Shown one piece after another: positions 51,921 through 61,929 of a stretch of DNA of 64,000 nucleotides (position 1 is its first letter; every line of letters begins with the position of its first letter). The notes below the pieces were generated by a model. That model saw nothing but the letters and a program-made list of their open reading frames with translations. It did no database searches and was not told the origin of the DNA. The position numbers and the translations under genes are program-made. The stretch is from Kurthia massiliensis. GTDB lineage: Bacteria > Bacillota > Bacilli > Bacillales_A > Planococcaceae. Where the stretch lies: the NCBI RefSeq assembly GCF_000285555.1, contig NZ_HE610998.1:14300-78299 (forward strand), given 5' to 3'.

Positions 51921-53492
51921 TTACTCATTAATCTTTAAGGTTTCTACGTAAAGTGAACCATCGGGTAATAATGTAATACCTTCTAAGTTCTTTTTCTTAC
52001 CGAAAATGTTATTAGGATTCGCGGCTGGCACCCATACGTTTTCTTCCCAAAGATTTTTTTGAATTTTCGAATAAATTTCTTGGCGCTCTTCCTCATCTGA
52101 TGTTCTCAAAGCTGCTTGTAAGCTTTTATCTACATCTTTATTCGAATAATAAGAAATATTGTAAGAGTTCGGTGGGAATGACTCTGTCGCAAATACTGGA
52201 CGGATACCCCAATCTGCCTCTGCTGTTGAAGGTCCCCAACCACCAAAGTACATTTCTACTTTAGAATCTTCTGGCCCTTTTGGTTCCCATAGAGCACTTT
52301 CTAGCGTTCCATTTTCCATTGGTTCTACCTTTACGTCAATGTTTAATTGAGCTAATGACTGTTGGATGAACTCCATCGCTTTAATGTAATTTGTTGTATT
52401 GGTTGCCCAAACAGTTGTAGAAAATCCATCTTCAAGACCCGCCTCTTTTAATAGTTGTTTTGCCTTTTCAATATCATACACTTGGTCTTCTTGCTTTGTG
52501 TAAAATTTTGTTGATTCAGAAATTACAGATGTCGCTTTTTTGGCATAGTCGGCGTATACTACTTTCACTAAATCATCTTTGTTAATAGCTAAGCTAATCG
52601 CTTCACGGACTTTCGGATTATCAAAAGGCTTTTTCGCAACATTCATTGATAAGTAGTTCATCACAATTGAGTCTGAACTTACGATATCAACATTTGCCTT
52701 TTTTAATGAATCAATTTGCTCCGTTGGAATTGGATAAGCAAAGTCAGCCTCACCAGTTTGCAACATTGCTGTTCTAGATCCATTTTCAACAACTGGTTTA
52801 AAAGTGATAGAATTAGCTGCTGGTGCTTCTCCCCAATAATCTGCATTTTTCTTCACTTTAATAATGTCACTTGAATCCCATGATTCAAATACATATGGAC
52901 CTGTACCTACAGGTTGACGTGCGATATTTTCATCGCTTGCTAAAGACTTTGGACTTTGCATAAGAGCCGCTGGATGCGCGAAATTATTCATCATTGAAGC
53001 AAATGGTTCGCTTAAAATAATTTTCACTTTATGTTCATCTATTACTTCAACCTTATCAATACTTGCAAACAACGTATATCTCTTTAAATTATTATCTTCA
53101 TTCGAAATACGTTCGAAATTTGCCTTTACCGCTTCAGCATTAAAATCTTCTCCATCGTGGAATTTAACTCCTTGGCGAAGAGTAAAAGTGAATTCTGTAG
53201 CATCTTTATTTACCTTATAGTCTGTCGCTAACTTAGGAACAATGTTCATTTCCTCATCAAAAGCTACTAGACCTTCCATAATCGTTTTTTGTACCGTATT
53301 ATCCATTGTGTTATTGGAATCTTGTGGATCTAATGTAACGAAATTTTGACTAACTGCAATGACTAAATCTTGATTTGCTTTTTTCCCATCGCTATTGTTA
53401 GCACTATTTGACTCATTACTTGTGCTACCACATGCTGTTAATACTGTTAGTACTAACAATAGCAAAAATGCAATTATCCATCTTTTTTTCAT
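51921..53492 (-). CDS. Peptide-type ABC substrate-binding lipoprotein, second copy
   Basis: A 523-aa SBP_bac_5-family lipoprotein. Lipobox LTACGS follows a signal peptide; NFVTLDPQDSNNTMDNTV, FTLRQGVKFHDGEDFNAEAV and TGPYVFESWDSSDIIKVKKN are typical of the DppA/GsiB group. It is closely similar to the next gene for almost its whole length, so the two arose by tandem duplication. This copy appears richer in A/T-ending codons, and its central sequence has diverged at scattered sites. Confidence 0.93.
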   Translation of the reverse strand: MKKRWIIAFLLLLVLTVLTACGSTSNESNSANNSDGKKANQDLVIAVSQNFVTLDPQDSNNTMDNTVQKTIMEGLVAFDEEMNIVPKLATDYKVNKDATEFTFTLRQGVKFHDGEDFNAEAVKANFERISNEDNNLKRYTLFASIDKVEVIDEHKVKIILSEPFASMMNNFAHPAALMQSPKSLASDENIARQPVGTGPYVFESWDSSDIIKVKKNADYWGEAPAANSITFKPVVENGSRTAMLQTGEADFAYPIPTEQIDSLKKANVDIVSSDSIVMNYLSMNVAKKPFDNPKVREAISLAINKDDLVKVVYADYAKKATSVISESTKFYTKQEDQVYDIEKAKQLLKEAGLEDGFSTTVWATNTTNYIKAMEFIQQSLAQLNIDVKVEPMENGTLESALWEPKGPEDSKVEMYFGGWGPSTAEADWGIRPVFATESFPPNSYNISYYSNKDVDKSLQAALRTSDEEERQEIYSKIQKNLWEENVWVPAANPNNIFGKKKNLEGITLLPDGSLYVETLKINE

Positions 53493-53574
53493 CTAACCAT
53501 CCCCCCGATAAAATAATAGTGCATTTTTATTCTATCGGAATTTACATTTTCTGTAAAATGTTAGTTATATAAAA

Positions 53575-53603
53575 CAACACTATGGAGATATCCCATAGTG
53601 TTA
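53575..53603 (-). terminator. Hairpin between the two binding-protein genes
   Basis: AACACTATGG / CCATAGTGTT stem with a 6-base loop and a weak T tract; likely partial terminator or mRNA stabiliser. Confidence 0.7.
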
Positions 53604-53610
53604 TTTCACG

Positions 53611-55188
53611 TTAGTTAATTGCTAATTTTTCTAAGTTCAATGAACCGTCCGGTAACAAGAAGATGCCATCTAAGTTCGATTTTTTACCGAAGATGTTATC
53701 TGGGTTTGAAATCGGTACCCACGGTTGATCTTCCCAAATTGTTTTTTGAACGGCCGTGTAAATCGATTGACGTTCTTCTTCATCAGACGTTTGGAGTGCT
53801 TTTTCTAAGCCTTTATCTACATCTGAATTTGAATAATAAGAAATGTTGTAAGAGTTTGGTGGGAATGAATCTTTTGCGAATAGTGGACGAATACCCCAGT
53901 CTGCTTCACCTGTTGATGGGCTCCAACCACCGAAGTATAATTCTACTTTCGCGTCTTTTTCATCTTCCACTGCCCATAATGCATCTGCGAGGGCACCATT
54001 TTCCATCGGCTCTACTTTTACATCAATATTTACTTGTGCAAGAGATTGTTGAATAAACTCCATTGCTTTAATGTAATTCGTCGTATTTGTTGCCCAAATT
54101 TTCGTTGAGAAGCCATCTTCAAGACCCGCTTCTTTTAATAACGCTTTCGCTTTTTCAACGTCATAAGGTTGCTCTGCTTGTGCAGCATAGAATTGTGTTT
54201 TTTCTGCAATGACAGATGTCGCTTTTTTCGCATAATCTGCATATACAACTTTAATTAAATCGTCTTTGTTAATCGCGTAGTTAATTGCTTCACGCACCTT
54301 TGGATCGTCAAATGGTTTTTTCGATACGTTCATTGATAAATAATTCATAACAATTGAATCTGAGTTTTCAATATCAATGTCCGCTTTTTTCAGCGCATCA
54401 ATTTGCTCTGTCGGAATTGGATAAGCAAAATCTGCTTCACCCGTTTGTAACATCGCTGTACGTGAACCGTTTTCAACGACTGGTTTAAACGTTAATGTGT
54501 CGGCAGCTGGCGCATCGCCCCAGTAATCTGCATTTTTCTTCACTTTAATAATGTCGCTTGAATCCCATGATTCAAATACGTACGGGCCTGTACCTACAGG
54601 TTTACGTGAAACATCGTCGCCACTTGATAACGATTTCGGACTTTGAATAATAGCGGCAGGGTGTGCAAAGTTATTGATCATCGATGCAAATGAGTTTTTC
54701 AGTGTGAATTTCACTGTGTACTCATCGACAGCGTCAATTTTTTCGATATTTGAGAAAAGTGAATAACGCTTTAAGCCTTTACTTTCATCTGATACACGTT
54801 CGAAGTTCGTTTTGACCGCTTCGGCATTAAATGCTTCGCCATCATGGAACTTTACATCTTCGCGTAATGTGAATGTAAATTCTGTAGCATCTTTATTGAC
54901 TTTATAGTCAGTGGCAAGTTTTGGTACGACTTTCATGTTTTCATCAAACGCTACTAACCCTTCCATCATTGTCTTTTGAACAGAATTGTCTAACGTATTG
55001 TTCGAGTCTTGCGGGTCTAACGTGACAAAGTTTTGATTGACGGCAATCGTTAAATCTTTCCCAGCTTTTTTGCCTTCACTTTTACTTTCATTTGAGCTAT
55101 TTGAGTCTGAGCTACCACCACATGCTGCTAACACAACTGTGAGAAGCGCGACAATCAATAGCAAAAACGAAAAACGCATGTTCTTCAT
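53611..55188 (-). CDS. Peptide-type ABC substrate-binding lipoprotein, first copy
   Basis: A 525-aa SBP_bac_5 lipoprotein. Signal with lipobox LAACGG, then a Ser/Asn linker. It shares LDPQDSNNT, FTLREDVKFHDGEAFNAEAV and YADYAKKATSVI with its downstream paralogue. It is the first gene of a six-gene operon (SBP-SBP-B-C-D-F) that looks complete. GGGGGGAT precedes the ATG. Having two binding proteins may widen the peptide range. The exact ligand cannot be read. Confidence 0.94.
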   Translation of the reverse strand: MKNMRFSFLLLIVALLTVVLAACGGSSDSNSSNESKSEGKKAGKDLTIAVNQNFVTLDPQDSNNTLDNSVQKTMMEGLVAFDENMKVVPKLATDYKVNKDATEFTFTLREDVKFHDGEAFNAEAVKTNFERVSDESKGLKRYSLFSNIEKIDAVDEYTVKFTLKNSFASMINNFAHPAAIIQSPKSLSSGDDVSRKPVGTGPYVFESWDSSDIIKVKKNADYWGDAPAADTLTFKPVVENGSRTAMLQTGEADFAYPIPTEQIDALKKADIDIENSDSIVMNYLSMNVSKKPFDDPKVREAINYAINKDDLIKVVYADYAKKATSVIAEKTQFYAAQAEQPYDVEKAKALLKEAGLEDGFSTKIWATNTTNYIKAMEFIQQSLAQVNIDVKVEPMENGALADALWAVEDEKDAKVELYFGGWSPSTGEADWGIRPLFAKDSFPPNSYNISYYSNSDVDKGLEKALQTSDEEERQSIYTAVQKTIWEDQPWVPISNPDNIFGKKSNLDGIFLLPDGSLNLEKLAIN

Positions 55189-55358
55189 AAAATCCCCCCT
55201 ACTGTTTCTTTCACATGGCCTTTTAAAATTCCATGATTTTACATATCTACCCTTTTTCTTCGCTTATCGAAACATATTTTTGCTGATTTTTCTAAATTTC
55301 CAAGCGTTTTTTAGTAGTAAACGAGCTAAAAATGGTGAGAACGATTTTTAGACAATTT

Positions 55359-55498
55359 AAAAGAGGCTGGGACAAAACAGTTCATTTTCCTTTTTTTAGT
55401 GTTCGCAACAAAAAACCGGAACCGCGCCCCAGCGCGATTCCGGTTTTTCTTATGCTCATTTGAGATCGTGTTTTTACACTTATGTCCCAGCCTCTTTC
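55359..55498 (+). repeat. GGCTGGGACA dispersed element, copy 5
   Basis: AAGAGGCTGGGACAAAACAG to ACACTTATGTCCCAGCCTC, with AAAACCGGAACCGCGC / GCGCGATTCCGGTTTT in the centre. Unlike the other complete copies it lies between two genes of the same strand: just after the LacI-family stop and about 170 bases before the ABC operon start. Confidence 0.95.
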
Positions 55499-55507
55499 CC
55501 TATTATG

Positions 55508-56530
55508 CTATGCTTCTATATTTTCTGCATTGTAAATTGGACTATCTGTATAGTAATACGTTTCTGCAGGCAATTTTTTTTGCGTCGCTAAAAATAAACG
55601 TTTTACTGCCTCTTCACACTGCATTGCTAAATCTTGACCGATTGTAAAGTCGACTTTCCCTGTTTTTAATAAGTCGACAATTTCAAGTGGTGTATCATGC
55701 GCGCAAACGCGAATATCTCTATCTGCAAATGGCGCTAATGCCTCTACACATGCATCGATATGTAAATTTACCATATATACATATTGAATATTCAAATTGT
55801 TTTGTACTTCTTTCGTGATGATTTCATATGTCTTGTCACGGTCATTATATGTCTCGACAGCCGTACATTTCAACATCGGTTTTACTTCTTGTAAATGCTC
55901 AATAAAACCTTTCACACGCATGTAGTGTGATGAATATTCACGACTACTATAAACAATTAATACTTCCTCATTTGCACGCATATATTTACTCAACATTTCC
56001 GCAGCAACACGTCCTGCCTTCGTCGCATTTTCCCCTATAAATACGGCACGTTGAGATTCACGTACATCTGAATTGAATGTAATAACAGGTATATGTTTTT
56101 CAACGAGTAAGCCAATCATATATCGAACACGATCGTCTTCAGCACCACATAGTGCAACGCCGTCTACTTGTTCGTCTAGCGCTCGTTTTAGCATATCGAC
56201 ACATTGCGTGACGTCATGCTGGGCATATATCCATTTTTGAATGTGTACATTGTAGTCTTCTAAAGCAATTTGTGCACGATCAAGCCCTTCTTCAAAATGC
56301 GTTAACACATAACCTTCCCAATTTGGCACGATAACAACATAATTTTTGCGCTTTGAGCTAAGCGCTAATGCACTGGCCGCCTTGTTCGGTTTATAGTTTA
56401 ACTCTTTAATGACCGCTAATACTTTCTTTCGTACGTCTTCTTTGACGTATGCGCGATTGTGTAATACACGATCGACAGTTCCGACAGATACTCCTGATTT
56501 TTCAGCGATCATTTTAATTGTGGCACGCAT
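55508..56530 (-). CDS. LacI-family transcription regulator with sugar-binding domain
   Basis: A 340-aa repressor-type protein. The LacI helix-turn-helix (TIKMIAEKSGVSVGTVDRVL then hinge YKPNKAASALA) is followed by a periplasmic-binding-like domain (VVIVPNWEGYVLTHFEEGL). GTVDRVLHNR rather than the usual TVSRVLN places it in the group with sugar or inositol-like effectors. It lies downstream of ptsI-nagB but has its own start region and a candidate operator upstream. Control of amino-sugar genes is plausible from context only. Confidence 0.9.
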   Translation of the reverse strand: MRATIKMIAEKSGVSVGTVDRVLHNRAYVKEDVRKKVLAVIKELNYKPNKAASALALSSKRKNYVVIVPNWEGYVLTHFEEGLDRAQIALEDYNVHIQKWIYAQHDVTQCVDMLKRALDEQVDGVALCGAEDDRVRYMIGLLVEKHIPVITFNSDVRESQRAVFIGENATKAGRVAAEMLSKYMRANEEVLIVYSSREYSSHYMRVKGFIEHLQEVKPMLKCTAVETYNDRDKTYEIITKEVQNNLNIQYVYMVNLHIDACVEALAPFADRDIRVCAHDTPLEIVDLLKTGKVDFTIGQDLAMQCEEAVKRLFLATQKKLPAETYYYTDSPIYNAENIEA

Positions 56531-56554
56531 TTTATCACTCCTCCAAAATCCTTT

Positions 56555-56568
56555 TTGAAACGCTTACA
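56555..56568. promoter_or_regulatory. LacI/CcpA-type operator before the LacI-family gene
   Basis: TTGAAACGCTTACA (minus strand TGTAAGCGTTTCAA) has the central CG and outer arms of LacI-family and cre sites. It is about 25 bases upstream of the ATG, in a position suited to autoregulation. Confidence 0.5.
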
Positions 56569-56774
56569 TTTTGTACTTGATAAATTTTATTAATTGTCAG
56601 CTGTCTTGTCAATGATATTTACATAAATAAGTACAGAATATAATACAGTTAAGCGATTCGCATCCATGAAAGTAAATAAACTAATTATTTCTATATATCA
56701 AAAAGATATATAATTAGGTATTTTTATTACTTATTTTAAGTGCTGTTATGTTACTGTTTGTAGCGTCCCCATTA

Positions 56775-56804
56775 AAAAAGAACCACATGACATGGTTCTT
56801 TTCT
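56775..56804 (-). terminator. Terminator after ptsI
   Basis: AAAAGAACCA / TGGTTCTTTT with a 7-base loop; it separates the nag-ptsI operon from the LacI-family gene. Confidence 0.85.
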
Positions 56805-58509
56805 ACAATGATCGTTTCACGAGTGCTAAAACGTCGTCTGCTGTGCCACATTGAAGTGCTTCTGTAGCGATTTCTTGCCACGCTTGTTGATCGAGTGTTT
56901 TTAGTTGGGCACGTGTTTTTAAAATCGTCGTTGCGCTCATTGAAAATTCATCTAGTCCTAATCCTAATAACAACGGTACGGCCCATTCATCTCCGGCCAT
57001 TTCACCACACATACCTACCCATTTTCCTTGTTCATGTGCGGCGTCGATAACCATTTTGATGAGGCGCAAAATTGCAGGGTTATACGGTTGATACAAATAA
57101 GATACGTGTTCATTCATGCGATCTGCAGCGAATGTATATTGAATTAAATCGTTCGTGCCGATAGAGAAGAAATCGACTTCTTTCGCGAAGACGCTTGCCA
57201 TCACAGCAGTTGATGGAATTTCAACCATCATCCCGACGTCAATCGGCGCTGTTTCAACGTTAGCAGCGGTTAGCTTCTCTCGCTCCTCGTCTAACATCGA
57301 TTTTGCTTGGCGAAATTCTTCTAATGTCGCAATCATCGGAAACATAATTTTTAAATTGCCATATATAGACGCTCGTAATAATGCTCGAAGTTGCGTACGA
57401 AACAGTTCCGGTCGCGCAAAACATAAGCGGATAGCACGTTGACCTAAAAATGGATTGGATTCTTCGGTTAACGGCAAATACGGCAGTTGTTTATCGCCAC
57501 CAATATCTAATGTTCGCACGATAACCGGTTTACCATTCATCCCTACTAACACTTTTTTGTATGCGGTAACTTGTTCTTCCTCCGTTGGCATCATTTCGCG
57601 TCCCATATATAAAAATTCAGTACGATATAGCCCAATGCCCTCACTACCGTTTTCTAACACGCCCGCCAAATCGTCTGGCGTACCTATGTTAGCACCCAGC
57701 TCTACATGGACACCATCTCTCGTCACAGTCGGCTCATGTAAAAGCGTCGCCCATCCATCCCGTTCCGTCGCATAATGTTGTGCTTGCATGCGATAATGCG
57801 CCAATGTAGCGTCATCTGGCTGTACGATGACGATGCCATTGATGCCATCAATGATGACACAATCACCTTTTGCTACCACTTGTGTCGCATTCGTCGTACC
57901 GACGACAGCCGGTATTTCTAGTGAGCGCGCCATGATTGCAGAATGAGACGTTTTGCCGCCAATATTCGTAATAAATCCTCGTACAAATTGTCGATTAAGC
58001 TGTGCTGTATCTGACGGTGTTAAATCATTTGCGATGACGATTGCTTCTTCATGAATCGTGCTCGGATTTGGCAATGTCACGTGCAATAAATGTGCTTTAA
58101 TACGCTTTGAGACATCTCGAATATCTGCAGCACGTTCACGCATATAGTCATTGTCCATAGCATCAAACATCGTCGCAAATGTTTCTAAAACGTCATCTAC
58201 GGCATACGCCGCATTCAATTGTTCGTCTGTAATTTTTTGTTTTACAGGCGTGAGCAATTCCGGATCACGTGCAACGAGTACATGCGCTTCAAAAATGGCC
58301 GCTGCCTCCGTACCTAATGTATCTGCTGTACGTTGTTGAATCACCATTAACTCCGTTGTCGTTTTCGTCAGCGCTTGTTCCAATTGTGCAAGTTCATCCG
58401 CTACGTCTGTCACAGTTGTACGTTGGACGGTTAAATCTGGTTCTACGAGGAGATATGCGGTGCCAATGGCGATGCCGCTAGATGCTGCAATACCTTGTAA
58501 TGTCTTCAT
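56803..58509 (-). CDS. ptsI: PTS enzyme I
   Basis: A 568-aa phosphoenolpyruvate-protein phosphotransferase. The phospho-histidine is His189 in [20 protein letters not shown]. The PEP site shows [15 protein letters not shown] and the later [20 protein letters not shown] and [10 protein letters not shown]. Length is normal. Unusually it is in an operon after nagA (remnant) and nagB rather than after ptsH, which is not in this window. Confidence 0.96.
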   Translation of the reverse strand: MKTLQGIAASSGIAIGTAYLLVEPDLTVQRTTVTDVADELAQLEQALTKTTTELMVIQQRTADTLGTEAAAIFEAHVLVARDPELLTPVKQKITDEQLNAAYAVDDVLETFATMFDAMDNDYMRERAADIRDVSKRIKAHLLHVTLPNPSTIHEEAIVIANDLTPSDTAQLNRQFVRGFITNIGGKTSHSAIMARSLEIPAVVGTTNATQVVAKGDCVIIDGINGIVIVQPDDATLAHYRMQAQHYATERDGWATLLHEPTVTRDGVHVELGANIGTPDDLAGVLENGSEGIGLYRTEFLYMGREMMPTEEEQVTAYKKVLVGMNGKPVIVRTLDIGGDKQLPYLPLTEESNPFLGQRAIRLCFARPELFRTQLRALLRASIYGNLKIMFPMIATLEEFRQAKSMLDEEREKLTAANVETAPIDVGMMVEIPSTAVMASVFAKEVDFFSIGTNDLIQYTFAADRMNEHVSYLYQPYNPAILRLIKMVIDAAHEQGKWVGMCGEMAGDEWAVPLLLGLGLDEFSMSATTILKTRAQLKTLDQQAWQEIATEALQCGTADDVLALVKRSL

Positions 58510-58533
58510 GTAGCTAGCCTCTTTTCTATCAAA

Positions 58534-59226
58534 TCATGGTTGTAAGTCCGTTAAAACGATGACTTGTGGATGTTTCGTTAATACCGTTGCTGGTACGTCT
58601 TCAGTATACATACCTTCTAATACTTGATTTAAAACAGCTCTTTTCGATTCCCCAGTCGCAATTAATAAAATACACGTAGCGCGCATAATAGAAGAAATCC
58701 CCATCGTTAGCGCCTCTGTCGGTACATCATCAATCGTTTCAAAATAACGTGCATTCGCTTTTCTCGTCGACTCTGATAACGTCACAACATGCGTCGTTGA
58801 ATCAAAAGGTGTACCCGGTTCATTAAATCCAATATGCCCGTTCACACCAATGCCTAACAATTGAAAATCTAACGGATGACGCGCTAGCAATGCTTCATAG
58901 CGCACGGCTTCTGCTGTCGCATCTGCCGCTGAACCGTCCGGCAAGTAAGAGGCCGCAAATGGTTTAGCGGCAAAAAGTTGTTCATGCATATAATAATGAT
59001 AGCTTTCTGGATTCGTAGCACTCAACCCTACATATTCGTCTAAGTTGAAACTAATCGCATCTGAGAAATCAATATCGGTTTCACGTAGGTATGCATACAG
59101 TGGCTCCATCGTACCGCCAGTCGCTAAACCAAACGTTTTAGCGCCATCTGCTTTGACTTGTTTTATTAAAGTAATCGCACGTTCATACAATGCTTTTGTT
59201 GATTGAAATCGTTCTACTTGAATCAT
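58534..59226 (-). CDS. nagB: Glucosamine-6-phosphate deaminase
   Basis: A 230-aa enzyme converting glucosamine-6-phosphate to fructose-6-phosphate and ammonia. FGLATGGTMEPLYAYL, FNLDEYVGL and the catalytic loop LGIGVNGHIGFNEPGTPFDS are intact. The ATG at 59226 (MIQVERFQS) follows GGAAGGAGC. It lies between the nagA remnant and ptsI. This is the short, monofunctional Firmicute form without the C-terminal allosteric part of E. coli NagB. Confidence 0.95.
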   Translation of the reverse strand: MIQVERFQSTKALYERAITLIKQVKADGAKTFGLATGGTMEPLYAYLRETDIDFSDAISFNLDEYVGLSATNPESYHYYMHEQLFAAKPFAASYLPDGSAADATAEAVRYEALLARHPLDFQLLGIGVNGHIGFNEPGTPFDSTTHVVTLSESTRKANARYFETIDDVPTEALTMGISSIMRATCILLIATGESKRAVLNQVLEGMYTEDVPATVLTKHPQVIVLTDLQP

Positions 59227-59298
59227 GCCATTACGCTCCTTCCCATCTTTTGAAATCCATCCATTAACCATTGATCGTCAACAACCCTTCATAAAGTT

Positions 59299-59860
59299 TT
59301 ATTGTGTTGCATCGTAAACAGTCTGACCACGTTTAATCGTTTTTTGTACGACTAATGCTTCGTTCATTAACACAATATCTGCACCGATACGAATACATCC
59401 TTTCGACGCTAATCTGAGCTGCTGTGCTGCGTTAAAACTCGACATTTGCACGAGTTCTTCTAGCAAGCAGCCGGTTGCTTCATACATGTTGCGCACGGCT
59501 TGGTCCATCGTTAATACGCTCCCTGCTAAAGCATCGTTATCTAAATGCACACCTGCTTCAGTGACGCGAACGGTTTGACCCCTAAATTGTAATCGTCATA
59601 AGCCATACCTTTTGCGCGCATCGCATCCGTAATTAAAATAATACCTGATGCACCTTTCATTCGATGAGCAAATTTGACAGCATCGCGATGTGCATATGCA
59701 TATCAATGAAGCCCGACATTATGTATTGACCTGTACCATCAATGACGACATCCGCATCGCTTATCATATGACCTAATTGTTGAATACGGCCATGTTCTAT
59801 TAAAATATTCGCTTGTTGACGATCATTCGCATTAATCATCGTCGCATGTTTAATCAGCAT
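59299..59860 (-). pseudogene. nagA: N-acetylglucosamine-6-phosphate deacetylase, deleted and frameshifted
   Basis: The N-terminus (MLIKHATMINANDRQQANIL to GQYIMSGFIDMHMHI) is followed at once by sequence from late in the protein (DAVKFAHRMKGASGIILITD, then AMRAKGMAY), so about half of the usual about 385 codons, including most metal-binding residues, is gone. The join lies in the repeated CATATGCATATGCAC (about 59686-59700) and shifts frame. A second frameshift lies at a short G run (about 59578), after which ALAGSVLTMDQAVRNMYEATG continues to the normal C-terminus. The gene cannot make an active enzyme. Confidence 0.9.
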
Positions 59861-59896
59861 CGTCACGATGAGCCACTCTCTATTTTTCAATAGCAA

Positions 59897-60283
59897 TTTT
59901 ATTAATCGTTCCTATTTACTTCATAACCTATATTGCGACAATATATCTTTCCACTAATCGTACGTATCGACGGATAGAATAATCGATGATGCTTACTCAT
60001 ATGATGTTCGTCTGTGCTGCTTCACTATTTTTCAGTGCTTAGTATTAGTATACATATTTCAACGAAGCAAGATAGCGTTTTAATGCGAATATCAACAAAA
60101 AAATTACATTTCAAACAAATTCTGTTAGTATATGATTCTTATTTTACGCGAATAATATATAGAAGGAAAATGATATAAAAAATTGTACGTTATCAATGGT
60201 ATATCATCCACATTGAAATAAACGTATTAAAAGCAAGTTTTTTTTGTTATAATATACCAACACTATCTTTGGAGGATTACCAA
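59897..60283. other. Intergenic region between the nag operon and the P60 gene
   Basis: I see no gene here. TATAAT at 60248-60253 with no good -35 probably serves the P60 gene on the plus strand. The minus-strand promoter for nagA must lie at about 59900-60000, but no consensus is clear. Confidence 0.5.
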
Positions 60284-61201
60284 ATGTTTAAAAAAATAAT
60301 CGGCGGTGCGTTATTTGCAACGAGCCTTTGTGCAGTTGCACTGACAGCTAACACAGAATCAGCCAGCGCCATTTCAAATTCGGAAGCATACTATTCTAAA
60401 TTAGAATATAAAGACGTCACACACGATGAAGAACGTTTAATTAGCCCAAAAACGAGCGTAACGATTCAATCGGTCGAGGCGACGAAACAATTACGTAGTA
60501 CGAGTTTAGTACTATATCCAAAAAACCAAACACTTATTTCACGCGATCGTTCTGGACAAGCGGAAGTAGGTCTTCGTACAACGACGAATGGACAAGCGTA
60601 CGGCTTCGTGACGCAACTTAATAAATATTCGAACTCAACGTATCGTACGGTGAAAAAAGGCGGTACACAAACATTCTATACACCGACTGGCATTAAAGTT
60701 GTGACGGGCTATACGAAAGCTGGCGGCAACTTATATTTCAAATGGCAAGGTAATAAAGCGGTCATCAAATCAAAAGGATATGATGTCGTCTACAATGATG
60801 CAAAAAAAACAGCAGACACTGTGCGTAAATATGATCGTTCTAAAACGAAAACGACTGGCACAAAAGTCGACAAGTTATTACACGAAGCGAAGCGTCTATC
60901 AGGCGGTCGCTACGTTTACAATGGGCAATCTATTTTCTACGGTTTAGATTGTGCTACATACACACGAAAAATTTACTTAAATGCGCTCGGCAAAGATATC
61001 GGTTCTACGACGAAAGCTCAAGCGACACGTGCAGTAAAAACACGTACGGTGAAAAATGCGCAACCTGGCGATATTTTATACGATGGCAAAGGCCATGTAG
61101 GTATTTATATGGGTGATGGTAAAGCGTACGATATGTTAGTTGGCGGTGCAAAATTACGTCCGCTTAGTCATTGGAAATGGACTGTAGCATTAGCTTATTA
61201 A
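60284..61201 (+). CDS. Secreted NlpC/P60 cell-wall hydrolase
   Basis: A 305-aa exported peptidase, predicted to cut peptidoglycan stem peptides. The ATG at 60284 follows GGAGGA; a signal peptide ends near NTESASAIS. A middle domain of about 160 residues (KTSVTIQSVEATKQLRSTSL to IKSKGYDVVYND) is unassigned. The C-terminal NlpC/P60 domain begins VDKLLHEAKRLSGGRYVYNG with catalytic Cys in GLDCATYTRKIY and His in GHVGIYMGDGKAYD. Confidence 0.92.
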   Translation: MFKKIIGGALFATSLCAVALTANTESASAISNSEAYYSKLEYKDVTHDEERLISPKTSVTIQSVEATKQLRSTSLVLYPKNQTLISRDRSGQAEVGLRTTTNGQAYGFVTQLNKYSNSTYRTVKKGGTQTFYTPTGIKVVTGYTKAGGNLYFKWQGNKAVIKSKGYDVVYNDAKKTADTVRKYDRSKTKTTGTKVDKLLHEAKRLSGGRYVYNGQSIFYGLDCATYTRKIYLNALGKDIGSTTKAQATRAVKTRTVKNAQPGDILYDGKGHVGIYMGDGKAYDMLVGGAKLRPLSHWKWTVALAY

Positions 61202-61236
61202 AAAAAGCGTCTAGCAATAGCTAGACGTCTTTTTTA
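61199..61236 (+). terminator. Terminator after the P60 gene
   Basis: AAAAAAGcGTCTAGC / GCTAGACgTCTTTTTT. Confidence 0.88.
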
Positions 61237-61323
61237 CAGTAAATATACAAATAATTCCACACAACCTTCTTTTTGATATACAATAAGCGTAACAACTATT
61301 TGCGAGAAAGGGTGATTGAAACG

Positions 61324-61923
61324 ATGGGATTTCAGCTCGAATCTCCGTTTATTGATGATTATTTAAAATCAAGCGACATTATTGACTACGATAACCCAAA
61401 AATTGAGGCGTTACTCGAATCATTACACGTTCGTTCATTACCTGAAGTAGACAAAGTGCGTATGTGCTATGAATATGTCCGCGATGAAATTGGGCATTCA
61501 TGGGACGATCAAACGCATACCGTTACATTAACGGCATCAGAAGTCGTAGCGCATAAAACGGGCATTTGTTATGCGAAAGCCAATTTATTAGCTGCATTAC
61601 TTCGAAAAGAAGGCATTCCGAGTGGCTTTTGCTATCAACGATTAATGTTGTTTGATGAACCAGCGCAAGGTTTTTATTTACATGCATTTAACGCCGCTTA
61701 TTTACCTTCCTTAAAACGTTGGATTTATATCGATGCGCGTGGAAACGTTGCGACAGATTTTTCTATCGAAACGCCTGCACTCGCTTTCACACCAGATGAA
61801 AGTGTTGGTGAAAAAACGTATGAAACGGTTTTTACAGCACCAAATGACAAAACGATTGATGTGTTAAGGTCAGCAGATGATGCACTCGATATGTATGCTA
61901 ACCAATTGCCCGATACGTTATAA
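61324..61923 (+). CDS. Transglutaminase-like (cysteine protease fold) protein
   Basis: A 199-aa cytosolic protein with the transglutaminase-like catalytic triad in order: Cys in KTGICYAKANLLAALLRKEG, His in FYLHAFNAAYL and Asp in WIYIDARGNV. GAAAGGGTGAT precedes the ATG at 61324. Bacterial members act as peptidases or amide hydrolases; the substrate is unknown. No signal peptide. It is followed by the dispersed element. Confidence 0.9.
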   Translation: MGFQLESPFIDDYLKSSDIIDYDNPKIEALLESLHVRSLPEVDKVRMCYEYVRDEIGHSWDDQTHTVTLTASEVVAHKTGICYAKANLLAALLRKEGIPSGFCYQRLMLFDEPAQGFYLHAFNAAYLPSLKRWIYIDARGNVATDFSIETPALAFTPDESVGEKTYETVFTAPNDKTIDVLRSADDALDMYANQLPDTL

Positions 61924-61929
61924 CGAATA

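Noticed and set aside
55037-55351. Plus-strand frame over the start of the first binding-protein gene
   Set aside because: Antisense shadow of a signal-peptide region; no ribosome binding site.
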